Shown here piece after piece: positions 1-5,926 of a DNA stretch of 64,000 bases (its first letter is position 1; every line of letters begins with the position of its first letter). This DNA is from Pyramidobacter sp. C12-8 (GTDB lineage Bacteria > Synergistota > Synergistia > Synergistales > Dethiosulfovibrionaceae): positions 1 through 64,000 of the forward strand of contig NZ_MUHX01000004.1 in NCBI RefSeq assembly GCF_002007215.1. The letters are read 5' to 3'. The notes beneath the pieces were generated by a model. The model ran no database searches. It was not told the origin of the DNA and saw only the letters and a list, made by a program, of their open reading frames with translations. The position numbers were made by a program, and so were the translations under genes.

Positions 1-183
1 GTGAGACTTCCGGATTCGCATGATGAGACTTCCGAACCTTCAACCTGTCTCATGGTGAGACTTCCGGAATCGGCAAGTCTCATAGTGAGACTTCCGGGAT
101 CTTCCGCAAGTCTCATAGTGAGACTTCCGGATTCGCATGATGAGACTTCCGAACCTTCAACCTGTCTCATGGTGAGACTTCCG
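1..183. repeat. Iteron-like repeat array inside the initiator gene (candidate origin)
   Basis: The 11-mer TGAGACTTCCG occurs seven times on the + strand, starting at 2, 24, 56, 86, 119, 141 and 173. Four copies are the right arm of an inverted repeat: GTCTCA-N3-TGAGAC at 47-61 and 164-178, and AAGTCTCA-TAG-TGAGACTT at 75-93 and 108-126. Bases 1-66 recur identically at 118-183, a 117-bp period (39 codons), so the reading frame of the overlapping gene is kept. Direct repeats plus dyads inside an initiator-type gene resemble lambdoid origins. The array may continue left of the window. Confidence 0.65.
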
Positions 184-428
184 ATTTTGTAAACCGTCCG
201 GTTTTGCCCTCGAGTTCGTTCGATAATCCCCTTTTTTCGAAGACCGTCCAGCGCCCGGCAGACCGTCGCTTTCGAACAGCTCGCCACGGAAGCGATCGTG
301 TCCAACGACGGCCAGCACTCTCCGTCGGCGTCGGCGTGGAACAGGAGAGCGATGAGAACCATTTTTTCCGACATCGGCAGATCCGACTTCAAGACGTTTT
401 CCGGAACGATCGCTTTCCGCTCGCTCAT
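1..428 (-). CDS. Phage replication initiator-like HTH protein (partial, C-terminus beyond window)
   Basis: The start ATG at 428 is preceded by a strong AAGGAGGT ribosome site and follows the ssb stop by 15 bases. The frame stays open to base 1, giving at least 142 residues. Residues about 15-75 form a winged helix of the type found at the N-terminus of phage replisome organisers and Rep proteins (motifs GECWPSLDTIA and SKATVCRALDGLRKKGIIER). After a YKIGS motif the protein becomes a low-complexity tail in which GSLTMR recurs, encoded by the DNA repeats at 1-183. The position downstream of ERF and SSB genes in a phage-like early operon supports a role in starting replication of the element, by analogy with lambda O. 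The replication role is inference; the HTH and repeats are seen directly. A plain HTH transcription factor is the alternative. Confidence 0.6.
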   Translation of the reverse strand, partial: MSERKAIVPENVLKSDLPMSEKMVLIALLFHADADGECWPSLDTIASVASCSKATVCRALDGLRKKGIIERTRGQNRTVYKIGSLTMRQVEGSEVSSCESGSLTMRLAEDPGSLTMRLADSGSLTMRQVEGSEVSSCESGSL

Positions 429-443
429 CCTGTCCACCTCCTT

Positions 444-920
444 CTAAAACGGGATATCCGCTTCCTCGCAGAAATCGGCAGCGCTTTCGCGCCGGTCGAA
501 ATTCTCCGCTTCCGCTTCGTAACGAGGTTCTTGCGTCCTCGGCCTTTGCGGAGCCTCGCAAGTTCCTTCCCGACTCTCTCTCCCCTTCGGCGAGCCGAGA
601 AACTGCACCGCCGAAGCGACGACTTCCGTAACGTAGCGCTTTTGTCCCTGGGCATCTTCGTAATTCCTCACTTGAATGCGACCTTCGACAAGGCAGGAAC
701 TTCCCTTGGAAAGGTACTTCTCCACGTTGACGGCCATGGCGCCCCATACCACGACGGGGATGAAGTCGCATTCGTCGATGCGTTGACCGTCTTTGCCCGT
801 CCGGCTCCGATTGACCGCCAGCGTCATGCTCGCCACGCTCGAATCGCCGTTGACGCGCCTCAGCTCCGGATCTCTCGCGAGATTGCCGATCAGAATCGCC
901 TTGTTGAATCCCCGCGCCAT
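444..920 (-). CDS. ssb: Single-stranded DNA-binding protein
   Basis: This 158-residue protein has a typical OB-fold N-terminus (start MARGFNKAILIGNL, then ARDPELR) through about residue 110, a flexible linker and the acidic C-terminal tip ending DIPF that docks partner proteins in the SSB family. The ATG directly follows the TAA of the ERF gene, so the two are co-translated. It would coat single-stranded DNA during replication and recombination of the element. Because it lies inside the phage-like early operon it is most likely the element's own copy rather than the host housekeeping gene. Confidence 0.93.
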   Translation of the reverse strand: MARGFNKAILIGNLARDPELRRVNGDSSVASMTLAVNRSRTGKDGQRIDECDFIPVVVWGAMAVNVEKYLSKGSSCLVEGRIQVRNYEDAQGQKRYVTEVVASAVQFLGSPKGRESREGTCEAPQRPRTQEPRYEAEAENFDRRESAADFCEEADIPF

Positions 921-1688
921 TTACATTCGTCCCTTCAGCGACTCCGACGCCGCCTCCACGATCTTCTCGAGGTCGGCGACCGGCATGCTCTTCAGGCCGT
1001 CGCCGATATCCTCGCGGCCGAGCACCCGGCGGACGAAAGGCGCGACCTCCTCGTTTTTCAATCCCAGCCCCGCGTCGCCCGTCAACAGATGTTTGGTGGC
1101 GCTCACCAGCTTGAGCCGACTCTCCTCTTCCGGCGTTTTGGCGGCCGGCGGCCTTTGGACGGCGTTCTTCGCTTCCGGCGGCCGCTGCGCCGTGCCGCGC
1201 GGCTCCGGCTTCCGATCGGCGTTTCTCGGCGCCGCCTGCTGCCGGTAGGATTGCGGAGGCGCCTTGCCCCGATCGCCTGCGCCGTGATTGACCGCCGCTT
1301 CTCCGTCGTCGTCGTCCGAGGCGATCCCCAGCATCGCGCACATAGCGTAGCGCCTCGCGTACGTGATAGCCGATCCCACGCCCTGGGGATCCTGTTTCGT
1401 AATCGGCATTCGCAGCGTCGAGGAAATCCGCTCTCCGGAGGAATGCGCCAGAACCGTCTCCAAGAACACGCTGAGCGCCCCGCGCTCCGATACCTCCACC
1501 GAAGGGATCTGCACCAGCGACAGCCCGTTCTCCTTCATCGGTTCCCGGCACGTGTTCCAACATTCCGCCAGCGTCGTGTACTTGCTGTTGAAGTAGGGGT
1601 TGGAGCTGTCCTTCACCGCGCATTTCATGGCTCCCTGCATTTTCGACAGGGCCGTGGCCAATTCCTTAATGCTCTCCGTACTGTCCAT
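921..1688 (-). CDS. ERF-family single-strand annealing protein
   Basis: The 255-residue protein starts at MDSTESI, with GGGAGG eight bases upstream; a longer in-frame start at 1718 lacks such a site. Residues about 1-130 match the ERF superfamily: NSKYTTL near the N-terminus, a GLSLVQ motif, and the signature ITYARRYAMCAMLGI followed by an acidic DDDD run. A basic low-complexity linker leads to a helical C-terminus. ERF proteins anneal complementary strands and act in phage genome circularisation and recombination, usually beside SSB as here. Its first codons overlap the end of the upstream 156-residue gene by 23 bases. Confidence 0.88.
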   Translation of the reverse strand: MDSTESIKELATALSKMQGAMKCAVKDSSNPYFNSKYTTLAECWNTCREPMKENGLSLVQIPSVEVSERGALSVFLETVLAHSSGERISSTLRMPITKQDPQGVGSAITYARRYAMCAMLGIASDDDDGEAAVNHGAGDRGKAPPQSYRQQAAPRNADRKPEPRGTAQRPPEAKNAVQRPPAAKTPEEESRLKLVSATKHLLTGDAGLGLKNEEVAPFVRRVLGREDIGDGLKSMPVADLEKIVEAASESLKGRM

Positions 1689-2136
1689 TTGCGAGCCTCC
1701 CTTCGCGCCGCGGCACAAAGCGCCGGATCCGAATTCCGTGCCGCAGAGAGCCTCGCCCCGCGCCGGCGAGAAATTCCCCTTCCTCGACCTCGACGAAGCC
1801 GAACAAACGCCACTTCGCGACCGTGCCGCCGGGAGCGAAGATGTTGCCCAGAACCTGTCGGTCCACGCCGAGACAGGCCGAAAGCTCGTCCATCAGCGCC
1901 AAATGGCGCTCCGTCCAGAGAGGGGCGAAGAGCACCCCGCTCTCGCGCAGATGGGCCGCTTCCCAGCGAAACGTGGCCAACCCGCCGCCGCACTCCTTCG
2001 GCAGCGCGAAGGCCAGGAAACCGGAGCGGAAAAACTTCCCGCTCCGGAACCGGTCGCAACGGCGATCCTCCCAGCAGAACTTCACCAGCTGGCCCCGAAA
2101 TACTCCGTGCAGGGACTCATTCCGCGGGGACTTCAT
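1666..2136 (-). CDS. Hypothetical phage-type protein, 156 aa
   Basis: I do not recognise this family. The frame overlaps the 3' end of the zinc-finger gene by 20 bases and the 5' end of the ERF gene by 23, the tight packing expected of a phage early operon. A GAGGA site precedes the ATG. The protein is rich in aromatic and charged residues (for example FRWEAAHLRESG and FAPLWTERHLALMDEL) and ends in a basic tail. No signal peptide or membrane segment is visible. A recombination-related role is possible from context only. Confidence 0.6.
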   Translation of the reverse strand: MKSPRNESLHGVFRGQLVKFCWEDRRCDRFRSGKFFRSGFLAFALPKECGGGLATFRWEAAHLRESGVLFAPLWTERHLALMDELSACLGVDRQVLGNIFAPGGTVAKWRLFGFVEVEEGEFLAGAGRGSLRHGIRIRRFVPRREGRLANGQYGEH

Positions 2137-2605
2137 CGACGTCCTCTTCCTCCGGAAAATCTTCTGGATCCATCTCCTCCGGAAAGTCTTCCGGATCCGT
2201 GTCCTCCGCGTCGGAGACAGGATCCAAGGCGAGATTCAGCTGATCGATCGAGTCCAGATCGCCGAGCTTGAACTCGGTGGCGATGACCTTCTTCACCATG
2301 CGCCCCGTTCCCTCGCACTCCGCGCAGGTCCCGCCGTATCCCATATCGGCGTTGCCCAGCCCGCGGCAGTACGGGCAGATGTACGGCCGGTGAATTCCCT
2401 TCTCCAGCGTTCCTTCCAGGCGGATCATCTCCGGCATGGAAAGCTTCGTGACCTCCGTTTCGACCACGATTCTTCCCGTGCCGCCGCAGTGCTCGCAGAC
2501 CGCCGTTTCCTTCGTTCCGTTTTCGAAAATAGGAATGTCCTTGCTCCCCATGCCCTTGCAGTCGGGACAGATCTTGATCTTCATCGTTTCGGGATTGAAC
2601 TGCAT
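2117..2605 (-). CDS. Free-standing DnaJ-type zinc-finger protein
   Basis: The protein is 162 residues from an ATG with a GGAGGGTGAG site. It carries four CxxCxGxG modules (CPDCKGMG, CEHCGGTG, CPYCRGLG, CAECEGTG), the cysteine-rich pattern of DnaJ, but no J domain and no C-terminal substrate-binding domain. The last 40 residues are highly acidic with two DPEDFPEE repeats. Two zinc sites are expected from the DnaJ precedent. In an early phage operon this could be a chaperone-like or nucleic-acid-binding accessory protein; the function is not known. Confidence 0.75.
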   Translation of the reverse strand: MQFNPETMKIKICPDCKGMGSKDIPIFENGTKETAVCEHCGGTGRIVVETEVTKLSMPEMIRLEGTLEKGIHRPYICPYCRGLGNADMGYGGTCAECEGTGRMVKKVIATEFKLGDLDSIDQLNLALDPVSDAEDTDPEDFPEEMDPEDFPEEEDVDEVPAE

Positions 2606-2625
2606 CGATCTCACCCTCCGTTGTG

Positions 2626-3117
2626 TTATAATCGAGGCAAGGGCCGATTCATGTCCTTGCTTCGTTCCTGGAACCGTCCGGTTGCCGCCGGGCGGTTCTT
2701 TTTTTGCGCCGCTTCGTCGTGGAGAGCCTCGCAGCGGGCGATCCCGCCGGTGCGGTTGTCCACGATCGCCCATACCTCTTCCGGCTGCTCGATCAGCTTC
2801 GCGACGTCGCGCAGCCGCATCAGAGAATCGTGCTCCTCCAGCAGATGCCACGCGTCGTCGCCGCGCTCGACGTGCGAAAACCAGTCCGCCGTCCAAATAT
2901 CCCCGTCGTCGTGGCGGACCAGCACGCGGTCGAAAGGCCGAAAGCCGCTTTCCGCGTCCGGCGCGAAGAACTCCGCCTCGATCGCCTCCCGCAGCGTCGC
3001 CGTCACGCTGGCCACGTCCAGCTCGTCCCACAGAAACGGAGGCTTGCGCATGGCCGGCAGAGAAGGCCTCCGTCTTGACATCTCCCGTACCGCCGCCGCT
3101 AGAATTTTGTCCTGCAT
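2626..3117 (-). CDS. Hypothetical phage-type protein, 163 aa
   Basis: The chosen start (MQDKILAAAVREM) has a GAGGG site and overlaps the upstream membrane-protein gene by 19 bases; an in-frame start at 3198 would overlap it far more. The N-terminal 60 residues are helical and basic. The centre has FDRVLVRHDDGDIWTADWF, a pattern seen in small phage-encoded proteins of unknown function. No membrane segment is present. It is followed by a 20-base gap before the zinc-finger gene. I do not assign a role. Confidence 0.6.
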   Translation of the reverse strand: MQDKILAAAVREMSRRRPSLPAMRKPPFLWDELDVASVTATLREAIEAEFFAPDAESGFRPFDRVLVRHDDGDIWTADWFSHVERGDDAWHLLEEHDSLMRLRDVAKLIEQPEEVWAIVDNRTGGIARCEALHDEAAQKKNRPAATGRFQERSKDMNRPLPRL

Positions 3118-3260
3118 CGTTCGGCCCTCGTAAACAAAAACAAAAGATCGATCAGCGCCCACCAGGTAAGCGCAAGCCAATAAACCATGACGAACCACGG
3201 AGCCTCGTCGGGAAAGCCAACGAAGAACATCAAAATGATCGGAATCGCACTGGATCCCAT
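3099..3260 (-). CDS. Small membrane protein, 53 aa
   Basis: It starts at MGSSAIPI with a perfect GAGGAGGT site eight bases upstream, inside the last codons of the preceding 48-residue gene. Two hydrophobic stretches (about residues 4-17 and 22-44, the second rich in Trp) leave a short basic tail, TRAERCRTKF. It is probably an inner-membrane mini-protein of the phage early operon. Function unknown. Confidence 0.55.
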   Translation of the reverse strand: MGSSAIPIILMFFVGFPDEAPWFVMVYWLALTWWALIDLLFLFTRAERCRTKF

Positions 3261-3262
3261 CG

Positions 3263-3409
3263 CTATACCTCCTCTTTTCCCAACAGTCTTTTCGCCAGCT
3301 TCGCGACGAAAAGCGCCACGCCCTTCGCCAGACGCCGCCACAACGGCCGCGCCCTCATGTGCCCCGCCAGCCTAACCGTCAACGCGACGACCTCCTCTCC
3401 GCGCGTCAT
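3263..3409 (-). CDS. Small basic amphipathic protein, 48 aa
   Basis: Its ATG overlaps the TGA of the upstream HTH gene as ATGA (3406-3409), so it is probably translationally coupled. The sequence is rich in Arg, Lys, Leu and Ala (for example LWRRLAKGVALFVAKL), consistent with a single amphipathic or membrane-associated helix. Only two bases separate its stop from the next gene's start. No family is recognised; the overlap pattern is the main reason for calling it real. Confidence 0.5.
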   Translation of the reverse strand: MTRGEEVVALTVRLAGHMRARPLWRRLAKGVALFVAKLAKRLLGKEEV

Positions 3410-3735
3410 ACGTCGCTTCCATCGAACACCTCTCCCTTCTTTATCCGCTCGATCAGGTCCCGAACCTCGTCCACCGCCCAGCCGCTGCGTCCCGTCGTCA
3501 CCTTCCTGGGCCTGGGGTACTTCCCCAGCCGCACCTGATCGCGCAGCGTGCTCTTGCCGATGCCCATGATCTCGGCAAACGTCTCTTCCGAGATAAAGCC
3601 CTCGGCCGGCAGTTTGCACACCGCCTCGACGTTCTGCACGCGGGCGCTCTTGTGCGCCTTCTTCGCCAGACCGTCGAGGATGTAGTCCCCAAGACGCCTG
3701 ACATCGCCGTCCGACATTTCCAGTTCGACATTCAT
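3406..3735 (-). CDS. AlpA/MerR-like helix-turn-helix protein, 109 aa
   Basis: The start at MNVELEMSDG is chosen because GGGAGGTG lies seven bases upstream; a GTG at 3756 would place that site inside the gene. The C-terminal half (FISEETFAEIMGIGKSTL, then VRLGKYPRPRKV) is a helix-turn-helix with a wing like those of AlpA-type prophage regulators and excisionases. It is the first gene of the leftward early operon and is divergent from the 59-residue gene at 3826. Likely roles are activation of the early operon or excision; both are inference. Confidence 0.7.
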   Translation of the reverse strand: MNVELEMSDGDVRRLGDYILDGLAKKAHKSARVQNVEAVCKLPAEGFISEETFAEIMGIGKSTLRDQVRLGKYPRPRKVTTGRSGWAVDEVRDLIERIKKGEVFDGSDV

Positions 3736-3770
3736 GCCGTTTTCACCTCCCGACACAATCTCATCCGCCG

Positions 3771-3799
3771 TTGACGGCGTTTTTATTTTTCGCTACAAT
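3771..3799 (+). promoter_or_regulatory. Sigma70-type promoter for the 3826-4471 gene pair
   Basis: TTGACG (3771-3776), a 17-base spacer and TACAAT (3794-3799) are close to consensus. The -35 box is also part of a short CGCCG-TTGA-CGGCG hairpin followed by a T-rich run, so the same bases could terminate transcription entering from the left. Confidence 0.65.
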
Positions 3800-3825
3800 A
3801 AATCAACAAAAAGGAGGAATGCGCT

Positions 3826-4005
3826 ATGTGCTTCAGTTCTGATTTGGTTCGCCGCGTCGGCGCCAGAATGGCGGCCGGAAACGCCGCCTCCAGCCCTGTC
3901 TCGCCGCATGTGCGTTCCATCGTCGAAAGCAAGACCGATCGCGAAATCGCCGAGGCGCTGACCCGGGCATCGATCAATACAAGGAAGCGTCATGCCGACC
4001 ACTGA
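3826..4005 (+). CDS. Hypothetical small protein, 59 aa
   Basis: AAGGAGGA lies eight bases before the ATG and a good promoter lies just upstream. The protein begins MCFSSDLVRRVGARM and its second half (SPHVRSIVESKTDREIAEALTRASINTRKR) resembles a short HTH-like helical pair with a basic end. The last 14 bases overlap the next gene. It has no recognisable family. Confidence 0.5.
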   Translation: MCFSSDLVRRVGARMAAGNAASSPVSPHVRSIVESKTDREIAEALTRASINTRKRHADH

Positions 4006-4471
4006 GAGCCAGAATTACAACCGCATCTACGAACTGCTGGTCAGCGGGGAAAACGATCTTGTCGGTCAAATCGCCTATGCGGTCTACAAACAGCAGAAAA
4101 TCGACAAGATCAAACGCTTTATAGAGAATAACGGGCGCATCCCCGAAAAGTCGGATCTCGCCTCTTTTACCGAAAACGCCGCTTCGGAAAAACAGCTTGG
4201 CTTCTACAAAGAGCACGCTCTGTCGATTCTGCGCGAATTCCTCGAATACACGCTCGACGATCAGGTAAACGAGATCGAGGCGCAGAAAAAAGCGGATTAC
4301 GACAAGCGCATCAACGACATTCTGAACCGGGTCACGCCCAAAGGGTTTATGTACGGGGTCTGGCAGGGCGTTTTCGCCTCGTTCATTTTCTTCGCCGCCG
4401 GCATCCTTCTGCTTCTCGCCACGGGAGGCTGGGCTCGCATCGGCAAAGCCCTGATCCAATTAGCTCAGTAA
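3992..4471 (+). CDS. Membrane-anchored hypothetical protein, 159 aa
   Basis: The gene overlaps the 59-residue gene by 14 bases and has an AAGGAAG site. Residues 1-125 are soluble, charged and helical; residues about 130-150 form one transmembrane helix (VFASFIFFAAGILLLLATGG), followed by a short tail. This is the topology of a tail-anchored cytoplasmic protein. It is convergent with the Cro-like gene and is followed by a clear terminator. Superinfection exclusion or another membrane role is conceivable for a phage gene of this form, but nothing in the sequence proves it. Confidence 0.6.
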   Translation: MPTTESQNYNRIYELLVSGENDLVGQIAYAVYKQQKIDKIKRFIENNGRIPEKSDLASFTENAASEKQLGFYKEHALSILREFLEYTLDDQVNEIEAQKKADYDKRINDILNRVTPKGFMYGVWQGVFASFIFFAAGILLLLATGGWARIGKALIQLAQ

Positions 4472-4474
4472 ACC

Positions 4475-4498
4475 GCCGCCCTCCGTGGCGGCTTTTTT
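4475..4498 (+). terminator. Intrinsic terminator
   Basis: GCCGCC-CTCCGT-GGCGGC is a perfect 6-bp stem followed by six T residues, three bases after the stop of the 159-residue gene. Confidence 0.8.
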
Positions 4499-4525
4499 CG
4501 TGTCTTCCATCACTACGTTCCTGCC

Positions 4526-4553
4526 GCCCCGGCCTGCGCGTCGGGGCGTTTTT
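4526..4553 (+). terminator. Second hairpin with T run
   Basis: GCCCCG and CGGGGC arms enclose ten bases and are followed by GTTTTT. It may back up the terminator at 4475 or serve the convergent leftward transcript. Confidence 0.45.
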
Positions 4554-4556
4554 CGT

Positions 4557-4733
4557 CTACGTCAGGGCCGCCTGGCAGGCGGACAGCATTTCGGCGAGCA
4601 CGTGCTTGGCGCCGTCTTCGTCCACCCGGCCGTCGAGCGCCAGATCGGTGATCAGGCGTGCCCAGCGGTGCGGATCCGTCAGCCAGTCCTTCAAGGAGAC
4701 TGCCGCCAGCGTCAGCGCGTCCGCCTCGGTTAC
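4557..4733 (-). pseudogene. Orphan coding frame after the Cro-like gene
   Basis: Directly after the TAA of the Cro-like gene the next frame reads 58 codons with strong coding character (VTEADALTLAAVSLKDWL, then DPHRWARLITDLALDGRVDEDGAKHVLAEML) to a TAG at 4557. It has no ATG, GTG or TTG start and opens upstream only into the repressor's 3' end. It looks like the 3' remnant of a gene whose beginning was replaced by the repressor, or a product that needs frameshifting. Function unknown. Confidence 0.35.
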
Positions 4734-4975
4734 TCCGTCGTTTCCATTCCCCCGGCTGGCGCCGGGGGTGACGGAGGGTTTACGCCAACTATTAATTCGT
4801 CAAAAGAACAGCCTAAAAGGTCTTGGAGCTGCAACAAACGTTTCCGAGCGGGAAAAAGCGTACCATTCTCGTAACGTCTTATTGTGTTTTCATCGATACC
4901 AATCTTCTCGGCAAGTTCGCTTTGAGTTAATCCCCGATGTTTGCGAAGTTCTTTCAAACCATTCAAACCTTCCAT
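4730..4975 (-). CDS. Cro-like HTH repressor, 81 aa
   Basis: The start MEGLNGLKELRKHR has an AAGGAGGGGTGAAT site; a longer start at 5059 would run through the promoter. It is a single HTH_3 (Cro/CI) domain (LTQSELAEKIGIDENTIRRYENG) with a short proline-rich tail. It is transcribed leftward from a near-consensus promoter that carries an operator in its spacer, divergent from the CI-like gene at 5126. This is the standard layout of a lysogeny switch, so it probably opposes the CI-like protein. A GC-rich perfect 8-bp hairpin (about 4747-4766) lies in its last codons. Confidence 0.85.
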   Translation of the reverse strand: MEGLNGLKELRKHRGLTQSELAEKIGIDENTIRRYENGTLFPARKRLLQLQDLLGCSFDELIVGVNPPSPPAPAGGMETTE

Positions 4976-5002
4976 ATTCACCCCTCCTTTCATGTTTAGA
5001 CG

Positions 5003-5031
5003 ATAATACATTACGTTATACGTATTGTCAA
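5003..5031 (-). promoter_or_regulatory. Leftward promoter with operator in its spacer
   Basis: On the minus strand TTGACA (5031-5026), 17 bases and TATTAT (5008-5003) form a near-perfect sigma70 promoter. The spacer contains the dyad TTACGT-TAT-ACGTAT (5011-5025), so a bound repressor would block polymerase. It should drive the Cro-like gene and possibly the early region. Confidence 0.8.
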
Positions 5032-5039
5032 GAGTAAAT

Positions 5040-5054
5040 TTACGTAAAACGTAA
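5040..5054. promoter_or_regulatory. Second repressor operator
   Basis: TTACGT-AAA-ACGTAA is a perfect 6-bp dyad of the same form as the site at 5011-5025, with centres 29 bp apart, about the spacing needed for cooperative binding on one DNA face (close to three helical turns). A weaker half-site, CACGT, lies at 5071-5075. Confidence 0.65.
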
Positions 5055-5076
5055 TACATACGCTACATATCACGTT

Positions 5077-5106
5077 ATGACGCTTTTCGTATGGTTTTGC
5101 TAGAAT
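5077..5106 (+). promoter_or_regulatory. Candidate promoter of the CI-like gene
   Basis: ATGACG (5077-5082), an 18-base spacer and TAGAAT (5101-5106) precede the start at 5126. The -35 box is weak and abuts the CACGT half-site, which fits self-regulation. Confidence 0.5.
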
Positions 5107-5125
5107 AGGAGAAAGAGGTGAGAAT

Positions 5126-5815
5126 ATGTCTACTTTTGGAGAGAGATTAAGCAATGCAATTAAAAATTCTGGCCTTACCAAGAAATATATAGCTGAAAAA
5201 TTAAATACAACTACTACAACCGTTTATCGTTGGGAAAAAAACATCAACCAAGCGAACGACGACGTGAAGAAACAGCTAGCGAAACTCTTGGACGTTTCGC
5301 TCTCCTATCTCATGGGCGAGTCATCCACTTCTAAGTTCGACAGCATAGAAGCGGATTTAAGCGGCCCCTTCCGCAAAACGATTCCCGTTCCGCTTTACGC
5401 TGAAGGCGTTTGTTGCGGAAAGGGATTCTCCTACGGTGCAGACGACAACAGCGAACAGCCCGAAAGCTTTCTGCCGTTTTGCCCTCCGGCGGTCGGCCAG
5501 GGTGCCAACGGCAAAATCATCGCAATTCGCGTCAGTGGCAATTCGATGATTGACGCTGGGATCCGCGAGGGTTCCATCATCTTCGTCGTTCTGGACTCTG
5601 AAATTCACGATCGGCAGCCCGGAGTGGTCTGCGTGGGGCCGGATCACAAGATGCTGGTGCGATGCGTAATCAGGAAACCTGACGGTTCCAAGGTCCTTCG
5701 AGCCAAAAATTCGCGTTATCCTGACGAGATCGTCTCGTTGGAAGACATCGAAGCGGGCTGGTATCGCGAGATCGGCCCTATCATCCAGGTATCCAGCACT
5801 CCCGAGTGGGCATAG
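5126..5815 (+). CDS. CI-like repressor with S24 peptidase domain
   Basis: The 229-residue protein has an N-terminal HTH (residues 5-62, LTKKYIAEKLNTTTTTVYRW) and a C-terminal LexA/CI-type S24 domain from about residue 85. The nucleophile serine is S140 in VSGNSM, and a Cys-Gly bond near residues 97-98 could be the cleavage site. The general-base lysine expected near 179 in the family (VKR context) is absent: the sequence reads KMLVRCV. It may therefore be a repressor that does not self-cleave, or that uses K175. The start is fixed by GAGGTGAG eight bases upstream. It lies divergent from the Cro-like gene. Confidence 0.88.
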   Translation: MSTFGERLSNAIKNSGLTKKYIAEKLNTTTTTVYRWEKNINQANDDVKKQLAKLLDVSLSYLMGESSTSKFDSIEADLSGPFRKTIPVPLYAEGVCCGKGFSYGADDNSEQPESFLPFCPPAVGQGANGKIIAIRVSGNSMIDAGIREGSIIFVVLDSEIHDRQPGVVCVGPDHKMLVRCVIRKPDGSKVLRAKNSRYPDEIVSLEDIEAGWYREIGPIIQVSSTPEWA

Positions 5816-5847
5816 TTCAAACCACGAAGACGGTCTGATGGCTAGAC

Positions 5848-5892
5848 AGCACAGGCGCCCCGTCTTCGTATCGAAGACGGGGCGCCTGTGCT
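5848..5892. terminator. 21-bp perfect hairpin after the CI-like gene
   Basis: Arms 5848-5868 and 5872-5892 are perfectly complementary around a TAT loop, starting AGCACAGGCGCC. There is no T run directly after the stem; ATATTTTT follows about ten bases later. It separates the repressor from the cargo genes and probably ends the repressor transcript. It could also be a protein-binding or processing site. Confidence 0.55.
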
Positions 5893-5926
5893 TGAGGGCA
5901 ATATTTTTACGAAAGGGGACGATGTT

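Noticed and set aside
1-183. CRISPR array
   Set aside because: Spacing of the 11-mers is irregular (22, 32, 30, 33, 22, 32), spacers are themselves repeated, and the array lies in a coding frame without cas genes.
1-192. A + strand open frame across the left repeats
   Set aside because: It is made only of the repeats; the minus-strand frame has the ribosome site, HTH domain and operon context.
204-2243. Long + strand frame opposite ssb and ERF
   Set aside because: Arg/Pro-rich shadow of the minus-strand genes caused by high GC; no family features.
5888-5926. Start of the exonuclease at an upstream in-frame codon (5888)
   Set aside because: The codons before 5927 lie in the hairpin arm and lack a ribosome site; family alignment begins at MLDFVAIDFET.
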